Below are positions 42,925 through 51,746 of a stretch of DNA of 64,000 nt, piece after piece. The stretch lies in contig LEKQ01000001.1 in NCBI GenBank assembly GCA_001443005.1, positions 392,792 to 456,791 of the forward strand, written 5' to 3'. How positions within the stretch are numbered: the first letter of the stretch is position 1; each line of letters starts with the position of its first letter. The notes under the pieces are model-generated. The model was not told the DNA's origin. It saw only the letters and a program-made list of their open reading frames with translations, and made no database searches. Source of the DNA: a bacterium GBS-1 (GTDB lineage Bacteria > Synergistota > GBS-1). The position numbers were made by a program, and so were the translations under genes.

Positions 42925-44309
42925 CCTCTCAAGAATCTCAGGACCTCATCATTAACCTTACCATCACGTACATCTTTCATTGAAGACCTTATTATGTCTA
43001 TCGCTCTTTCAAGCTCCTCTTCCTTTATTATGAGAGGAGGCGCTATCCTCAGAACATTTCCACCTTTACCGAAGGTCACAAGGATAAGCCCCTTCTCCCA
43101 AGCCCGCCAACAAATCTTTAAAGCTGTGTTCCTATCAAACTCCTTGGTCTCTCTACTCTTAACTATATCTATCCCTATAAGGAAACCTATCCCCCTGACA
43201 TCTCCAATAAACTCGAACTCATCCCTCATCCGCTCAAATTCCCTTAACGCTCTTTCTCCCAATCTCCTTGCCCTTTCAAGAAGCCCCTCCTCTTCCACCG
43301 CCTCAAGGGTAGCTAAGGCAGAAGTAGCGCTAACCGCATGCCCTGAATGGGTGAAAACGAAAAGCGGAGGTGGAACGCTCTCCATTACCTCCTCTTTACC
43401 TATCGTCGCAGATATCGGCATACCCCCACCAAGAGCCTTTGCGCTAACTATGATATCAGGAACGACCCCAAAGTTCTCTACCGCCCACCATTTTCCAGTC
43501 CTGCCTATCCCCGTTTGGACCTCCTCATCTATTAATACTATCCCATACTTATCAGCAAGCTTTCTTAACTCTGGTATAAAATCAGCGGGAGGAACGACCA
43601 CGCCAGCATCCCCTTGGATTGGCTCGAAAACTATGGCTGCCACGTCCCCACCAAGCTCATTTATCTTGCTTTCAATCTCACCTAAAACCTTGGAAACTAA
43701 CTCTTTAGGATCCTTATACCCATCTATCCCCCAGCTATTTCTGTAGGGATCGGGATACTCAATGAAGTAAACATCGGGTATAGGATAGACCTTACCTCTG
43801 ACTTCCGGCTTAACTATCCCCGTTAAGGAGAGAGAACCGTAAGTCGTTCCATGATAGGAATCTTTAAAGGCTATTATTCCCTTTCTGCCCGTAAATGCCC
43901 TTGCCGCCTTTATAGCTGAATCAACCCCATCAGACCCCGAGAAACCAAAGGTAACCTTCTTCTTGAAATCACCGGGTGTTATCTTAACCAGCTTCTTCGC
44001 GAGCTCAACAGGAGCATCCTCGTAAAGGTAGGCTATAGTGTAATTCAGAACTTTATCTATCTGCCTACTTATAGCTTTTAAGATCTTAGGGTGCCTATGG
44101 CCTATGTTATAGACACAAGCGCTCGTCAGAAAATCGATATATTCGTTTCCATCCTTATCCCATACCTTAGCTCCCTCTGCCTTTTCAACGCATAAAGGGT
44201 AATACTTTAAGCCAGCTGCCGAAGCGATATATTCATCGGATTCTTTCGCCCACCTCAAGCTCTCGCTCACCTTTAAGGATACGTATCTCTCGACGTCTTC
44301 CCACCTCAT
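42918..44309 (-). CDS. Class III PLP aminotransferase
   Basis: The 463-residue product is an omega-aminotransferase-like enzyme: GSDGVDSAIKAARAFTGRKG (~128-147), YHGTTYGSLSLTG (~154-166), IVFEPIQGDAGV (~225-236), LIDEEVQTGIGRTG KWW (~260-276) and the PLP lysine in DIIVSAKALGGGMP (~287-300). Candidates are 4-aminobutyrate, beta-alanine/pyruvate or ornithine-type transamination; sequence by eye does not decide. It follows the YkvI-type transporter by 18 bases, suggesting that the imported compound is its substrate. Confidence 0.9.
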   Translation of the reverse strand: MRWEDVERYVSLKVSESLRWAKESDEYIASAAGLKYYPLCVEKAEGAKVWDKDGNEYIDFLTSACVYNIGHRHPKILKAISRQIDKVLNYTIAYLYEDAPVELAKKLVKITPGDFKKKVTFGFSGSDGVDSAIKAARAFTGRKGIIAFKDSYHGTTYGSLSLTGIVKPEVRGKVYPIPDVYFIEYPDPYRNSWGIDGYKDPKELVSKVLGEIESKINELGGDVAAIVFEPIQGDAGVVVPPADFIPELRKLADKYGIVLIDEEVQTGIGRTGKWWAVENFGVVPDIIVSAKALGGGMPISATIGKEEVMESVPPPLFVFTHSGHAVSATSALATLEAVEEEGLLERARRLGERALREFERMRDEFEFIGDVRGIGFLIGIDIVKSRETKEFDRNTALKICWRAWEKGLILVTFGKGGNVLRIAPPLIIKEEELERAIDIIRSSMKDVRDGKVNDEVLRFLRGW

Positions 44310-44327
44310 CAGATCCCCTCCCTTTCT

Positions 44328-45464
44328 TTAAGCTTTTGTCCAAAAATCCTTTTTCCAATTTGGGTTTATAATTCTAATCACTCCAACAGTTACAAGAGGA
44401 ATGAAGTATACAGCAAAGAAAACCCAAGCCAGCGTTCCATAACCCTTTGCAACAAGGGCTATTATGCCATACCTCGCAAAAAGTATAGAAACTACAGCTA
44501 TTAAAGCAGCTATCACACCCTCCTGTACCCTCGAAAGCCCTACCCCTTTTAGCTCTCTAAGTTGAACATCCGCCCTCCTAATTATCGCATGAATCATGCC
44601 CACACCTGTTTCAATTAAAGTCCAAAAAACAGCAAGAACATAAAAGCCTCGGAGCCATAACCCCCCTACCACCTTCATTATCTCATACCAAGGTATAGGT
44701 GCATTCACGATCTCCGGTCTAGTATAAAAGCCCAATAAACATAGCCAGGTCAGGAAGAAAGCAACGCTCACAAGCAAGCTCGAGTTAAAACCAGCAATTA
44801 GAGAATCGCTTCTTCTCTCAAGTCTATCGATAGTAAACAAAACTGCAGGGAAGGCTGGCATATTATAGGCGAAGTACATAATACCAGCTATAGAGGCACT
44901 CCAAGGCGTCTCAGCAGATAACCCCTTCTCAAAAGTCATCCCTATATCTCCCCATGCGTATTTAAGGGTTATCCCCCATAGAAGAACATACATTGCATAA
45001 AGTATAACGGTACCTATGGTCTCAAACCACTCTATAGCACCCCTTCCATAAAAGTGAAGAAAACCTATAGCTCCTATAACTACTATAGCGCTAATCATAT
45101 AGGGAAGATGCAACATGTCCTGCATTATGTTAGCAGCGGCAGATCCAACAACAGCAATAACGATGATAGCAAGGATTATAAAGGCCACGTCAAATATGGG
45201 CCAGAACTTCCAAAGGATCTGCTTAACCCACGTCCTGTAATCGAAGGCCTTATAAACTCTTGCAACCTCATAGGATAAAAAGGCAGATACGAAAAATCCT
45301 AAGGAAATGAAGATTACAGAGTAAATACCGTTGACGCCAAACCTACCACCAAATTCCATTACCTCTCTCCCCGTTGTAAAGCCTCCCCCCATGTAAACGG
45401 ACTGAAAGATTATGGCTGGAAGAAGCCAACGGTAAAAAAGACCCCTACTCTTTCTCCTCTCCAC
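44328..45464 (-). CDS. YkvI-like membrane transporter (APC superfamily)
   Basis: Integral membrane protein of 378 residues from the GTG at 45464, which has GGAGGTGAG nine bases upstream (an earlier in-frame TTG lacks a site). About ten to eleven spans. The first span carries SVYMGGGFTTGREVMEFGG (~21-39), the unwound-helix glycine motif found in YkvI-type members of the amino acid/polyamine/organocation fold. Heads the operon with two aminotransferases, so amino acid or amine uptake is inferred. Confidence 0.78.
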   Translation of the reverse strand: MERRKSRGLFYRWLLPAIIFQSVYMGGGFTTGREVMEFGGRFGVNGIYSVIFISLGFFVSAFLSYEVARVYKAFDYRTWVKQILWKFWPIFDVAFIILAIIVIAVVGSAAANIMQDMLHLPYMISAIVVIGAIGFLHFYGRGAIEWFETIGTVILYAMYVLLWGITLKYAWGDIGMTFEKGLSAETPWSASIAGIMYFAYNMPAFPAVLFTIDRLERRSDSLIAGFNSSLLVSVAFFLTWLCLLGFYTRPEIVNAPIPWYEIMKVVGGLWLRGFYVLAVFWTLIETGVGMIHAIIRRADVQLRELKGVGLSRVQEGVIAALIAVVSILFARYGIIALVAKGYGTLAWVFFAVYFIPLVTVGVIRIINPNWKKDFWTKA

Positions 45465-45536
45465 TTTAAGCTCACCTCCACTTTTCGTTTCTTTCAAAAT
45501 ATCACAAAGTTAAAACACTTGTCAAGGAGAAAAACA

Positions 45537-45579
45537 AAAGCCAAGCAGGGTGGGGGTTATCTCCATCCTGCTTGGCTTT
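45537..45579 (-). terminator. Rho-independent terminator of ilvD
   Basis: Thirteen-bp inverted repeat (AAAGCCAAGCAGG and complement; arms 45537-45549 and 45567-45579) starting 17 bases after the ilvD stop, extended by four further pairs, followed on the minus strand by TTGTTTTTC. Textbook form. Confidence 0.9.
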
Positions 45580-45595
45580 ATCTCCAAACAAGTTT

Positions 45596-47266
45596 TTACT
45601 CGCTTAACAAGATAGCCCCTCTATTAGCTGAAGACACAAGCTTGGCATACCTTGCTAAATACCCACTCTTATACTTCGGAGGAGGCGGAGTCCAACGTGC
45701 TAGCCTTCTTTTGATCTCCTCATCTGGCACACGAAGGGTCAACCTTCTATTTGGGATATCTATTTCTATTTCATCCCCATCCTCAACTATCGCTATTGGA
45801 CCTCCTCTTTGAGCCTCAGGTGAAACATGGCCTATGACCGCCCCTCGGCTCGCCCCAGAAAATCTTCCATCAGTTATCAGGGCAACACTACCATCAAGAC
45901 CCATACCAGCTATAGCAGATGTGGGAACGAGCATCTCTCTCATGCCAGGGCCTCCAGCGGGACCTTCATACCTTATTATCACTACATCTCCCTCTTTTAT
46001 CTTCCCACCATATATGGCTTCCACAGCCTCCTCTTCCGAGTTAAAGACCCTAGCCTTACCTACGTGATAGAGCATCTCCTTCCTCACGGCAGATTCTTTC
46101 ACAACCGCACCATCTGGGGCCAGGTTCCCCCAAAGTATGGCAATACCCCCACGCGGACTATAGGGATTCTCAACGCTCTTTATAACATTCCTATCAAGAA
46201 CCTCAGCGGACTTTATAACTTCGCCTAGCGGTACCCCCATCACTGTCATGGCATCAAGATGAAGGAGGTTAAGCTTTGAAAGCTCCTTTAAAACAGCCGG
46301 AATTCCCCCTGCTCTATTTAAGTCCTCTAAGTGTTGCTTACTGGCAGGAGAGAGTTTACAAAGAGTGGGAGTCTTTCGCGAAAGCTCGTCAAACTTGCTT
46401 AAGGGTAAATCCACTCCCGCCTCATAGGCTATAGCAGGTAGGTGAAGCACCGAATTAGTGGACCCTCCTAAGGCAAGGTCCAGAACTATGGCATTCTCAA
46501 AAGCTTTTTCCGTCATTATGTCCCTTGCCTTAATTCCACTTTTAACCATCTCAACAACTCTGACACCAGCCTTAAAAGCTATTCTCTTTCTCATCCCATC
46601 ATAGGCAGCAGGAACAGTCCCATTGCCAGGAATTGCCATGCCCAACCCCTCTGACAAACAATTCATAGTATTAGCTGTAAACATGCCAGCGCAAGAACCA
46701 CAACCTGGGCAAGCAACCATAGCAAGGCTCTCAAGCTCTTCTTCCGTTATCTCACCCTTCTTAAACCTGCCAACCCACTCAAAGACCGTCGATAGATCAA
46801 CGCTTTCCCCCTTGTAAATCGATGAAAGCATCGGACCCCCACTGACTATAACAGAAGGCAAATTTAGCCTGGCAGCGGCCATAAGCATACCAGGGATTAT
46901 CTTATCGCAGTTAGTTATAAGAACCAGACCATCAAACTGATGTGCTTTCGCCATAAGCTCGATCGAATCAGCTATTATCTCCCTCGAGGGAAGAGGGCTC
47001 TTCATACCCTCATGCCCCATCGCTATACCATCACATATACCTATAACGGGAAACTCTATCGGTGTTCCCCCTGCATACATGACCCCTCTTTTCGCGGCAT
47101 AAGATATGAAATCAAGGTGAACATGGCCGGGTATAACCTCATTAGCCGCGTTAACGATACCTATTATAGGTCTTTTAAGCTCCTCTGGAGAATAGCCAGC
47201 TGCATAAAAAAGAGACCTATGAGGAGCCCTTTCAGAACCCTCTATAACATTTCTGCTTCTTAACAT
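45596..47266 (-). CDS. ilvD: Dihydroxy-acid dehydratase
   Basis: Fe-S dehydratase of valine/isoleucine (and pantothenate) synthesis, 556 residues. Cluster and metal motifs: [14 protein letters not shown] (~75-88), [11 protein letters not shown] (C120), [20 protein letters not shown] (~190-209), C-terminal [20 protein letters not shown] (~467-486). Normal length. GGAGGGGG precedes the ATG. It has its own terminator and lies after the TRAP terminator, so it is probably monocistronic; no other ilv gene is present here. Confidence 0.96.
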   Translation of the reverse strand: MLRSRNVIEGSERAPHRSLFYAAGYSPEELKRPIIGIVNAANEVIPGHVHLDFISYAAKRGVMYAGGTPIEFPVIGICDGIAMGHEGMKSPLPSREIIADSIELMAKAHQFDGLVLITNCDKIIPGMLMAAARLNLPSVIVSGGPMLSSIYKGESVDLSTVFEWVGRFKKGEITEEELESLAMVACPGCGSCAGMFTANTMNCLSEGLGMAIPGNGTVPAAYDGMRKRIAFKAGVRVVEMVKSGIKARDIMTEKAFENAIVLDLALGGSTNSVLHLPAIAYEAGVDLPLSKFDELSRKTPTLCKLSPASKQHLEDLNRAGGIPAVLKELSKLNLLHLDAMTVMGVPLGEVIKSAEVLDRNVIKSVENPYSPRGGIAILWGNLAPDGAVVKESAVRKEMLYHVGKARVFNSEEEAVEAIYGGKIKEGDVVIIRYEGPAGGPGMREMLVPTSAIAGMGLDGSVALITDGRFSGASRGAVIGHVSPEAQRGGPIAIVEDGDEIEIDIPNRRLTLRVPDEEIKRRLARWTPPPPKYKSGYLARYAKLVSSANRGAILLSE

Positions 47267-47323
47267 AAGAAAAGCACCCCCTCCTTGAGCTTCTTAAAAC
47301 TCAACATCTCTGGAACACAAAAA

Positions 47324-47349
47324 GCGGGGTGGAAGTGTTGCCACCCCGC
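47324..47349 (-). terminator. Rho-independent terminator of the second TRAP operon
   Basis: Nine-bp GC-rich inverted repeat (GCGGGGTGG at 47324-47332, complement at 47341-47349), 8-base loop, followed on the minus strand by TTTTTG. It starts 30 bases after the dctP stop and ends transcription ahead of ilvD. Confidence 0.9.
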
Positions 47350-47379
47350 CACAAATCTAATCCAGGTCCCTTTTACCTC

Positions 47380-48426
47380 CTAAGGTCTTGGCCATATGGA
47401 TCTAAAGGTCTCCTTGAACTTATTGTAAGATTCAAGAACCTTAGCGGTAAATGGATCTTGCTTAGCTTGTTCTGCGTAATAGGCGTCAGCTTCTTTCAGG
47501 AAAGCATCTTCGATCTCCTTAGGCAGAGGAAGAACCTGTATCCCAGCCTTACGGAACTTCTCCAAAGCATCGATATCTGCCATTATCGCCCTTGCATAGT
47601 AAAAGTAAGCTTCTTCTCTCCATGCAGCTTCAATGATGTTCTTTAAATCTTCAGGAAGCTCTTCCCACTTCTTCTTGTTAAAGAAGAAGGGGTTCCACTC
47701 ATAGGGGTGTCTGACCGGTGAAAGATAGATATACTTCCCAGCTTCCTGTAGACCCATCGTCCAGTTAACGGCAGGGCTTGCAACCTCATAGGCATCGATG
47801 ACACCACGGTGCATAGCTTCAAAAACCTCACCAACGGGAAGCAACGTGCAAGCTGCTCCCAACCTATTTAGAATAGCTGCTCCGTCCCCTGCAGAACGAA
47901 TCCTTAAGCCCTTCAGGTCAGCCACAGTATTAAGAAGTTTATTGGTGGTTAGGAAGATCTCAGGAGGAGCCATCTGTCCAGCTCCATTGATTATCTTCAC
48001 GTTGTAACCCTTAAGCATCTCCAAGATAAGCTCATGTCCTCCACCCTCTATCACCCACGCTAAAGCCTCCATCGGTGACATGCCACCAGGTTTGGCTGTA
48101 AATATCGGAGCTGCAGGCCACCTATCCCTGTAATACATATAGCAAGTATCAGCGAAGTCAAGGACTCCTCTGTGAACGCCATCGAGCTCTTTAGTAGCTG
48201 CATAGATAGCCCCTGCTGGATGAACCTTGAAAACCAACCTCCCCCCACTGGCAGCTTCGGCTCTCTTACAAGCTCTTACCAGTGACTCGAAGAAGACGTT
48301 CCCAGAAGGCATGCGAGACTGACCGTTAAACGTGAAAACCTTCTTATCCTGTGCGTAAACTGTAGATAGAGAAAGAGCAGTAACCACGAAGCAAACGAGC
48401 ACCACCACTACCCACAGCTTTTTCAT
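47380..48426 (-). CDS. dctP: TRAP transporter substrate-binding protein (second system)
   Basis: Extracytoplasmic receptor of 348 residues with a clear signal (MKKLWVVVVLVCFVVTALSL, cleavage after VYA ~25). DctP-fold motifs: GGRLVFKVHPAGAIYAATKE (~56-75), LKGLRIRSAGDGAAILNRLG (~169-188, conserved arginine) and GVIDAYEVASPAVNW (~208-222). The aromatic and alanine-rich pocket region differs from the first system, closer to the receptors for 2-oxo or monocarboxylates (inference). Last gene of the operon dctQ-dctM-dctP. Confidence 0.94.
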   Translation of the reverse strand: MKKLWVVVVLVCFVVTALSLSTVYAQDKKVFTFNGQSRMPSGNVFFESLVRACKRAEAASGGRLVFKVHPAGAIYAATKELDGVHRGVLDFADTCYMYYRDRWPAAPIFTAKPGGMSPMEALAWVIEGGGHELILEMLKGYNVKIINGAGQMAPPEIFLTTNKLLNTVADLKGLRIRSAGDGAAILNRLGAACTLLPVGEVFEAMHRGVIDAYEVASPAVNWTMGLQEAGKYIYLSPVRHPYEWNPFFFNKKKWEELPEDLKNIIEAAWREEAYFYYARAIMADIDALEKFRKAGIQVLPLPKEIEDAFLKEADAYYAEQAKQDPFTAKVLESYNKFKETFRSIWPRP

Positions 48427-48457
48427 TTGTCCACTACCCCCTTCCTTTTAGGAGTAT

Positions 48458-49798
48458 TTAACCACCAAACATTCTGTTTGGCAGCCATAAAACTATTTGC
48501 GGGAAAGCCATACAAAGAGCGAGAGCAACCAATATGAGAATGATAAAGGGAATGACCCCACGAATTATGTGATTCGTCTCTATACCCAGCTCAGGTGGTG
48601 CTGTACCTTTGAGGAAGAAAATGGCATAAGCGAAAGGTGGGGTAAGAAAAGAGGTCTGAAGGTTGACGCATATCATCATGGCAAACCATATAGGGTCAAA
48701 GCCTACCTTAACCGCTATAGGAGTCACAATGGGAACTAAAAGGAGAACAATACCTAACCAGTCGATAAGCATTCCTAGGAAAAAGGCTATCAACATTATG
48801 ATGATGAACACTCCCCACTTTCCTCCCGGCGCCTTCAAGATAAACTCCCCAACCACATCACCACATCCCGCCTTAAGAAAGACTCCTACAAAAGCCGTAG
48901 CCATGGACAATATTAGGAAAACCATACCACTGAGCCTAATCGTGTCGATGGCAACACCCTTTAAAACATTCCAACTAAATCTACGATAAAAGACAGCTAA
49001 AAGAGTAGCAGCAAGGGCTCCAACCGCTGCTGCTTCAGTTGGAGGCGCTATGCCAAAGAAAATGCTTCCTAAAACTGCTAAGATCAAGATCGTCGGGGGG
49101 AGCAACGATACTAAGAGCATTTTAAGCTTAACCATAGCTGGTATATGCTTTACCTCCTCAAGTGGAATAGCCGGACCAGCCTCCTTATTGATGAGGCAGT
49201 AGATGAATATATAAAGGCAGTAAAGAAAAGCAAGCAGAAAACCTGGGAAAAACGCCCCAAAGAAAAGCTTACCTACCGAAATGCCAGCAGCAGGACCATA
49301 AACCACGAGCATTATGCTTGGAGGAATGAGTATGCCCAACGTACCTGCTGCGCACACAGTACCACTAGCCAACGCCTTATCGTAACCACGCCTGATCATG
49401 GGACCAAGAGCCAAAAGAGCCAAAGCCGTAACAGAGGCAGCTATAACACCGACACAGGCTGCCAGGATCGTTCCCATTAACACGGTAGCTATGGCCAAAC
49501 CGCCACGCAATCTACCAAGCAATATATAGAGGGTGTCAAAGAGCTTTTCAGTTATCCCCGAGCGCTCAAGCATATTACCCATGAAAACGAAGAGGGGAAC
49601 AGCTAAGAGGGTATAATTAGTAAGCTGTGCAAAGATGCGGGTATAGTAAAGCTCCAAAGTACCAGGTAAGCCAAAAAGCAGGGTCCCTATGACAAATCCC
49701 ACTGTTCCCAAGCCAAGAGCAAAGGGAAAGCCCGTTAATACTGCCAGAAAGACCCCTCCGAACATTAAGATAGTAACAATTTCAGGAGTCAAGCTCAT
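48458..49798 (-). CDS. dctM: TRAP transporter large permease (second system)
   Basis: DctM-type permease, 446 residues with about twelve spans; LLAVPLFVFMGNMLERSGIT (~59-78), GTLGILIPPSIMLVVYGPAA (~153-172) and LTPPFAYAIFFLKG (~385-398) are diagnostic. Its ATG overlaps the dctQ stop (ATGA). Gene order Q-M-P differs from the first TRAP operon (P-Q-M), so the two systems are not a simple local duplication. Confidence 0.95.
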   Translation of the reverse strand: MSLTPEIVTILMFGGVFLAVLTGFPFALGLGTVGFVIGTLLFGLPGTLELYYTRIFAQLTNYTLLAVPLFVFMGNMLERSGITEKLFDTLYILLGRLRGGLAIATVLMGTILAACVGVIAASVTALALLALGPMIRRGYDKALASGTVCAAGTLGILIPPSIMLVVYGPAAGISVGKLFFGAFFPGFLLAFLYCLYIFIYCLINKEAGPAIPLEEVKHIPAMVKLKMLLVSLLPPTILILAVLGSIFFGIAPPTEAAAVGALAATLLAVFYRRFSWNVLKGVAIDTIRLSGMVFLILSMATAFVGVFLKAGCGDVVGEFILKAPGGKWGVFIIIMLIAFFLGMLIDWLGIVLLLVPIVTPIAVKVGFDPIWFAMMICVNLQTSFLTPPFAYAIFFLKGTAPPELGIETNHIIRGVIPFIILILVALALCMAFPQIVLWLPNRMFGG

Positions 49799-50313
49799 AG
49801 CGACTCACCCTTTATAAGGTAATAGATGTTGCGAATAAACATCGCAACCCCCTGCAAAAAGAAAAGCAAAAATCCAATGAAAACCACTATCCTTAACGGA
49901 TAAAGTGGAGGATAAACATAAGTAAGAGCAGATTTTTCGCTAATCGAGATAGAAAACATCATCCAATCGTAAGAAGAGATAACCAATGCACTTATCAGTG
50001 GGAAGAAAAACAAAACAGAACATACGATATCTACGATTGCTTTTCCTTTTTGAGAAAGACGGCTATAAATGATATCAATCCTCGTATGAGCATTAAGCAA
50101 TAGCACGTAACCCCAAGAAAGAACATACATTGCCGCTCCAACCATAACTATAAGCTCACATTCCCACGCAGTAGATTGATGAAGAGCGAATCTTCGAAAA
50201 GCTCCAAGCACTCCAATCAAGACAAGGATCACAGAGAGCCATCTCGTTTGCACCCCTACCCATTCGTTTACGCGATCAATTGCCTTTAGCAGCTTTCCCA
50301 ACAGGAAGACCAC
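49795..50313 (-). CDS. dctQ: TRAP transporter small permease (second system)
   Basis: DctQ-type subunit of up to 172 residues with four spans and STAWECELIVMVGAAMYVLS (~48-67). The frame opens at a GTG that lies within GGGGGTGG; a TTG at 50301 has better spacing and may be the true start. First gene of the operon, about 90 bases behind a good promoter. Confidence 0.88.
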   Translation of the reverse strand: MVFLLGKLLKAIDRVNEWVGVQTRWLSVILVLIGVLGAFRRFALHQSTAWECELIVMVGAAMYVLSWGYVLLLNAHTRIDIIYSRLSQKGKAIVDIVCSVLFFFPLISALVISSYDWMMFSISISEKSALTYVYPPLYPLRIVVFIGFLLFFLQGVAMFIRNIYYLIKGESL

Positions 50314-50411
50314 CCCCTTAGACTCTGCCTCTTTAAGGTGAAGCTCTTGAAGGTATTACCTCCCTATAAGCTTATCAAGATGCCTTGTTTTTTTTATCAC
50401 TATGCATTTTA

Positions 50412-50440
50412 ATTATAACACTATCAAGGAGAGCAATCAA
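50412..50440 (-). promoter_or_regulatory. Promoter of the second TRAP operon
   Basis: Minus strand TTGATT (50435-50440), 17-base spacer, TATAAT (50412-50417). The implied leader before dctQ is about 90 bases, long enough for post-transcriptional control, but no known riboswitch was recognised. Confidence 0.72.
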
Positions 50441-50464
50441 CATAGATCCAGATACCTTATACCC

Positions 50465-50492
50465 TTGCAAACTAAACTTCACTTGCTATAAT
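50465..50492 (+). promoter_or_regulatory. Promoter of the KaiC-like gene
   Basis: TTGCAA (50465-50470), 16-base spacer, extended -10 TGCTATAAT (hexamer 50487-50492). GGAGGGGA follows only seven bases later, so the mRNA leader is very short (about 13-15 bases). Confidence 0.7.
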
Positions 50493-50511
50493 AATCTTGG
50501 AGGGGAGAAAA

Positions 50512-51369
50512 ATGAAAGAAAACAAGGTAGTGGACAGAGCTATATCCTTAGCGCGCGATCTTAAAGATAGAGCTCCTAAGCTATTTGGCATAGCTACAGG
50601 AGTAGATGGTTTAGACGATCTCTTCTTCACGGTTGATATAAAGGATGGAAAAGCCATAAAGAAAGCTCTGGGAGGATATCCTTTCAGAGCAGTAATAAAC
50701 CTGACAGGCATGCCAGATACGGGGAAATCATTAATGGCTGAACAATTCGCTATTAAACAAGCTTCTTTAGGATATCCCCCTTGCTTTGTAACTGTAGAGA
50801 CGCCCGCTCCCTTTTTAATCCAGGGGCTGAAGATGAGAGCTAACGCTATGGGAGTGAACTGGGAAGAGATAGAAGATAGAATAGTCTTGATTGACGCAGC
50901 AAGCTACGAGATACTGAGAGAAGACCTTCCCAGTTTGCTAAATACCTTAGAGAGGGCGATAGAGGAGTATGAAATTAAATCGGTCATAATTGACTCGATA
51001 ACCGGTCTTTACGAAGCTAAGGAAATGATGGCAAGGACAATAGTAAGAGAAGTATTTAGCTTCCTTAAAAGCCAAGGACAAACAGGATTGCTCATAAGTC
51101 AAAAAAGAAGCAGCCATGAAGCGGAATCAGCGGAAGCAGCAGGAGGCTACGCAGTAAGCCACATATGCGATGTTAATATGGTTACCGCGAAGAGGATCAT
51201 TCAAACTCAAAGGGATGAAAAGATATTCAGAAAACCGGTAGGATCACTGGTGAGGACTTTCAGGATAGACGGCTCAAGAATGTGCGGTCATGATACGGAT
51301 ACTCATATCCTTGAGATAACAGAACTTGGACTGGTGAGGATAGGGCCGAAAATAACCGAGGTTGAATAG
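50512..51369 (+). CDS. KaiC-domain (RecA-superfamily) ATPase, thermophile type
   Basis: The 285-residue product (ATG at 50512, GGAGGGGA five bases upstream) is a single RecA/KaiC domain: Walker A in LTGMPDTGKSLMAEQFA (~63-79), Walker B in EIKSVIIDSITGLYE (~158-172), and SQKRSS near 200. It is not the double-domain clock KaiC. As I recall, such proteins occur widely in archaea and in thermophilic bacteria next to a small partner, which is present 17 bases downstream. Function unknown; regulation or DNA/ATP-dependent signalling is possible. Confidence 0.85.
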   Translation: MKENKVVDRAISLARDLKDRAPKLFGIATGVDGLDDLFFTVDIKDGKAIKKALGGYPFRAVINLTGMPDTGKSLMAEQFAIKQASLGYPPCFVTVETPAPFLIQGLKMRANAMGVNWEEIEDRIVLIDAASYEILREDLPSLLNTLERAIEEYEIKSVIIDSITGLYEAKEMMARTIVREVFSFLKSQGQTGLLISQKRSSHEAESAEAAGGYAVSHICDVNMVTAKRIIQTQRDEKIFRKPVGSLVRTFRIDGSRMCGHDTDTHILEITELGLVRIGPKITEVE

Positions 51370-51386
51370 GAGGAAGGTGAAAAAGA

Positions 51387-51746
51387 ATGGTAGAGGTCTT
51401 AAGACCTCAAGAGGAAAACTATGACGAACTTGCTCTTCAGCTCTTCTCAGAAGTCATAAAGGAACTTGGAGGACCTAAGAAAATGATCCAGTATAAGCAA
51501 CTAACGTGGCTCCCAAGTCTCATGGAAGCTTGTTACGTAATAGCGCTTCACGAAAAAGGTAAGAAAACCGCAGATGAAATAGCCTCACTATTGGGAATAA
51601 CTAAGGAAACCGTTAAAAGGATACTCTCCGCAGATCCAGAAGCGGTTAGAAAAAAGATTGAGGGAGAGGAGAAGGATATAAGCGTTCACACGGCGGGAGG
51701 TTTAGCAAAACTCGCCTGGGAAAAGAGAAAGAGTCAACGTCTATAA
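51387..51746 (+). CDS. Small HTH partner of the KaiC-like ATPase
   Basis: The 119-residue product contains a helix-turn-helix-like segment KTADEIASLLGITKETVKRI (~59-78) and a C-terminal SVHTAGGLAKLAWEKRK. It matches the probable regulatory protein described beside KaiC-domain ATPases of thermophiles. GGAGGAAGGTG precedes the ATG; the 17-base gap indicates cotranscription. It may bind DNA under control of the ATPase (inference). Its end overlaps trkH by 13 bp on the other strand. Confidence 0.8.
   Translation: MVEVLRPQEENYDELALQLFSEVIKELGGPKKMIQYKQLTWLPSLMEACYVIALHEKGKKTADEIASLLGITKETVKRILSADPEAVRKKIEGEEKDISVHTAGGLAKLAWEKRKSQRL

Noticed and set aside
42805-43746. 313-residue plus-strand open frame
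   Set aside because: It is antisense to the class III aminotransferase, whose motifs are unambiguous; the serine- and proline-rich product is typical of a shadow frame.
50314-50411. Riboswitch in the long leader of the second TRAP operon
   Set aside because: Only short AT-rich stems were found and no known aptamer core was recognised.
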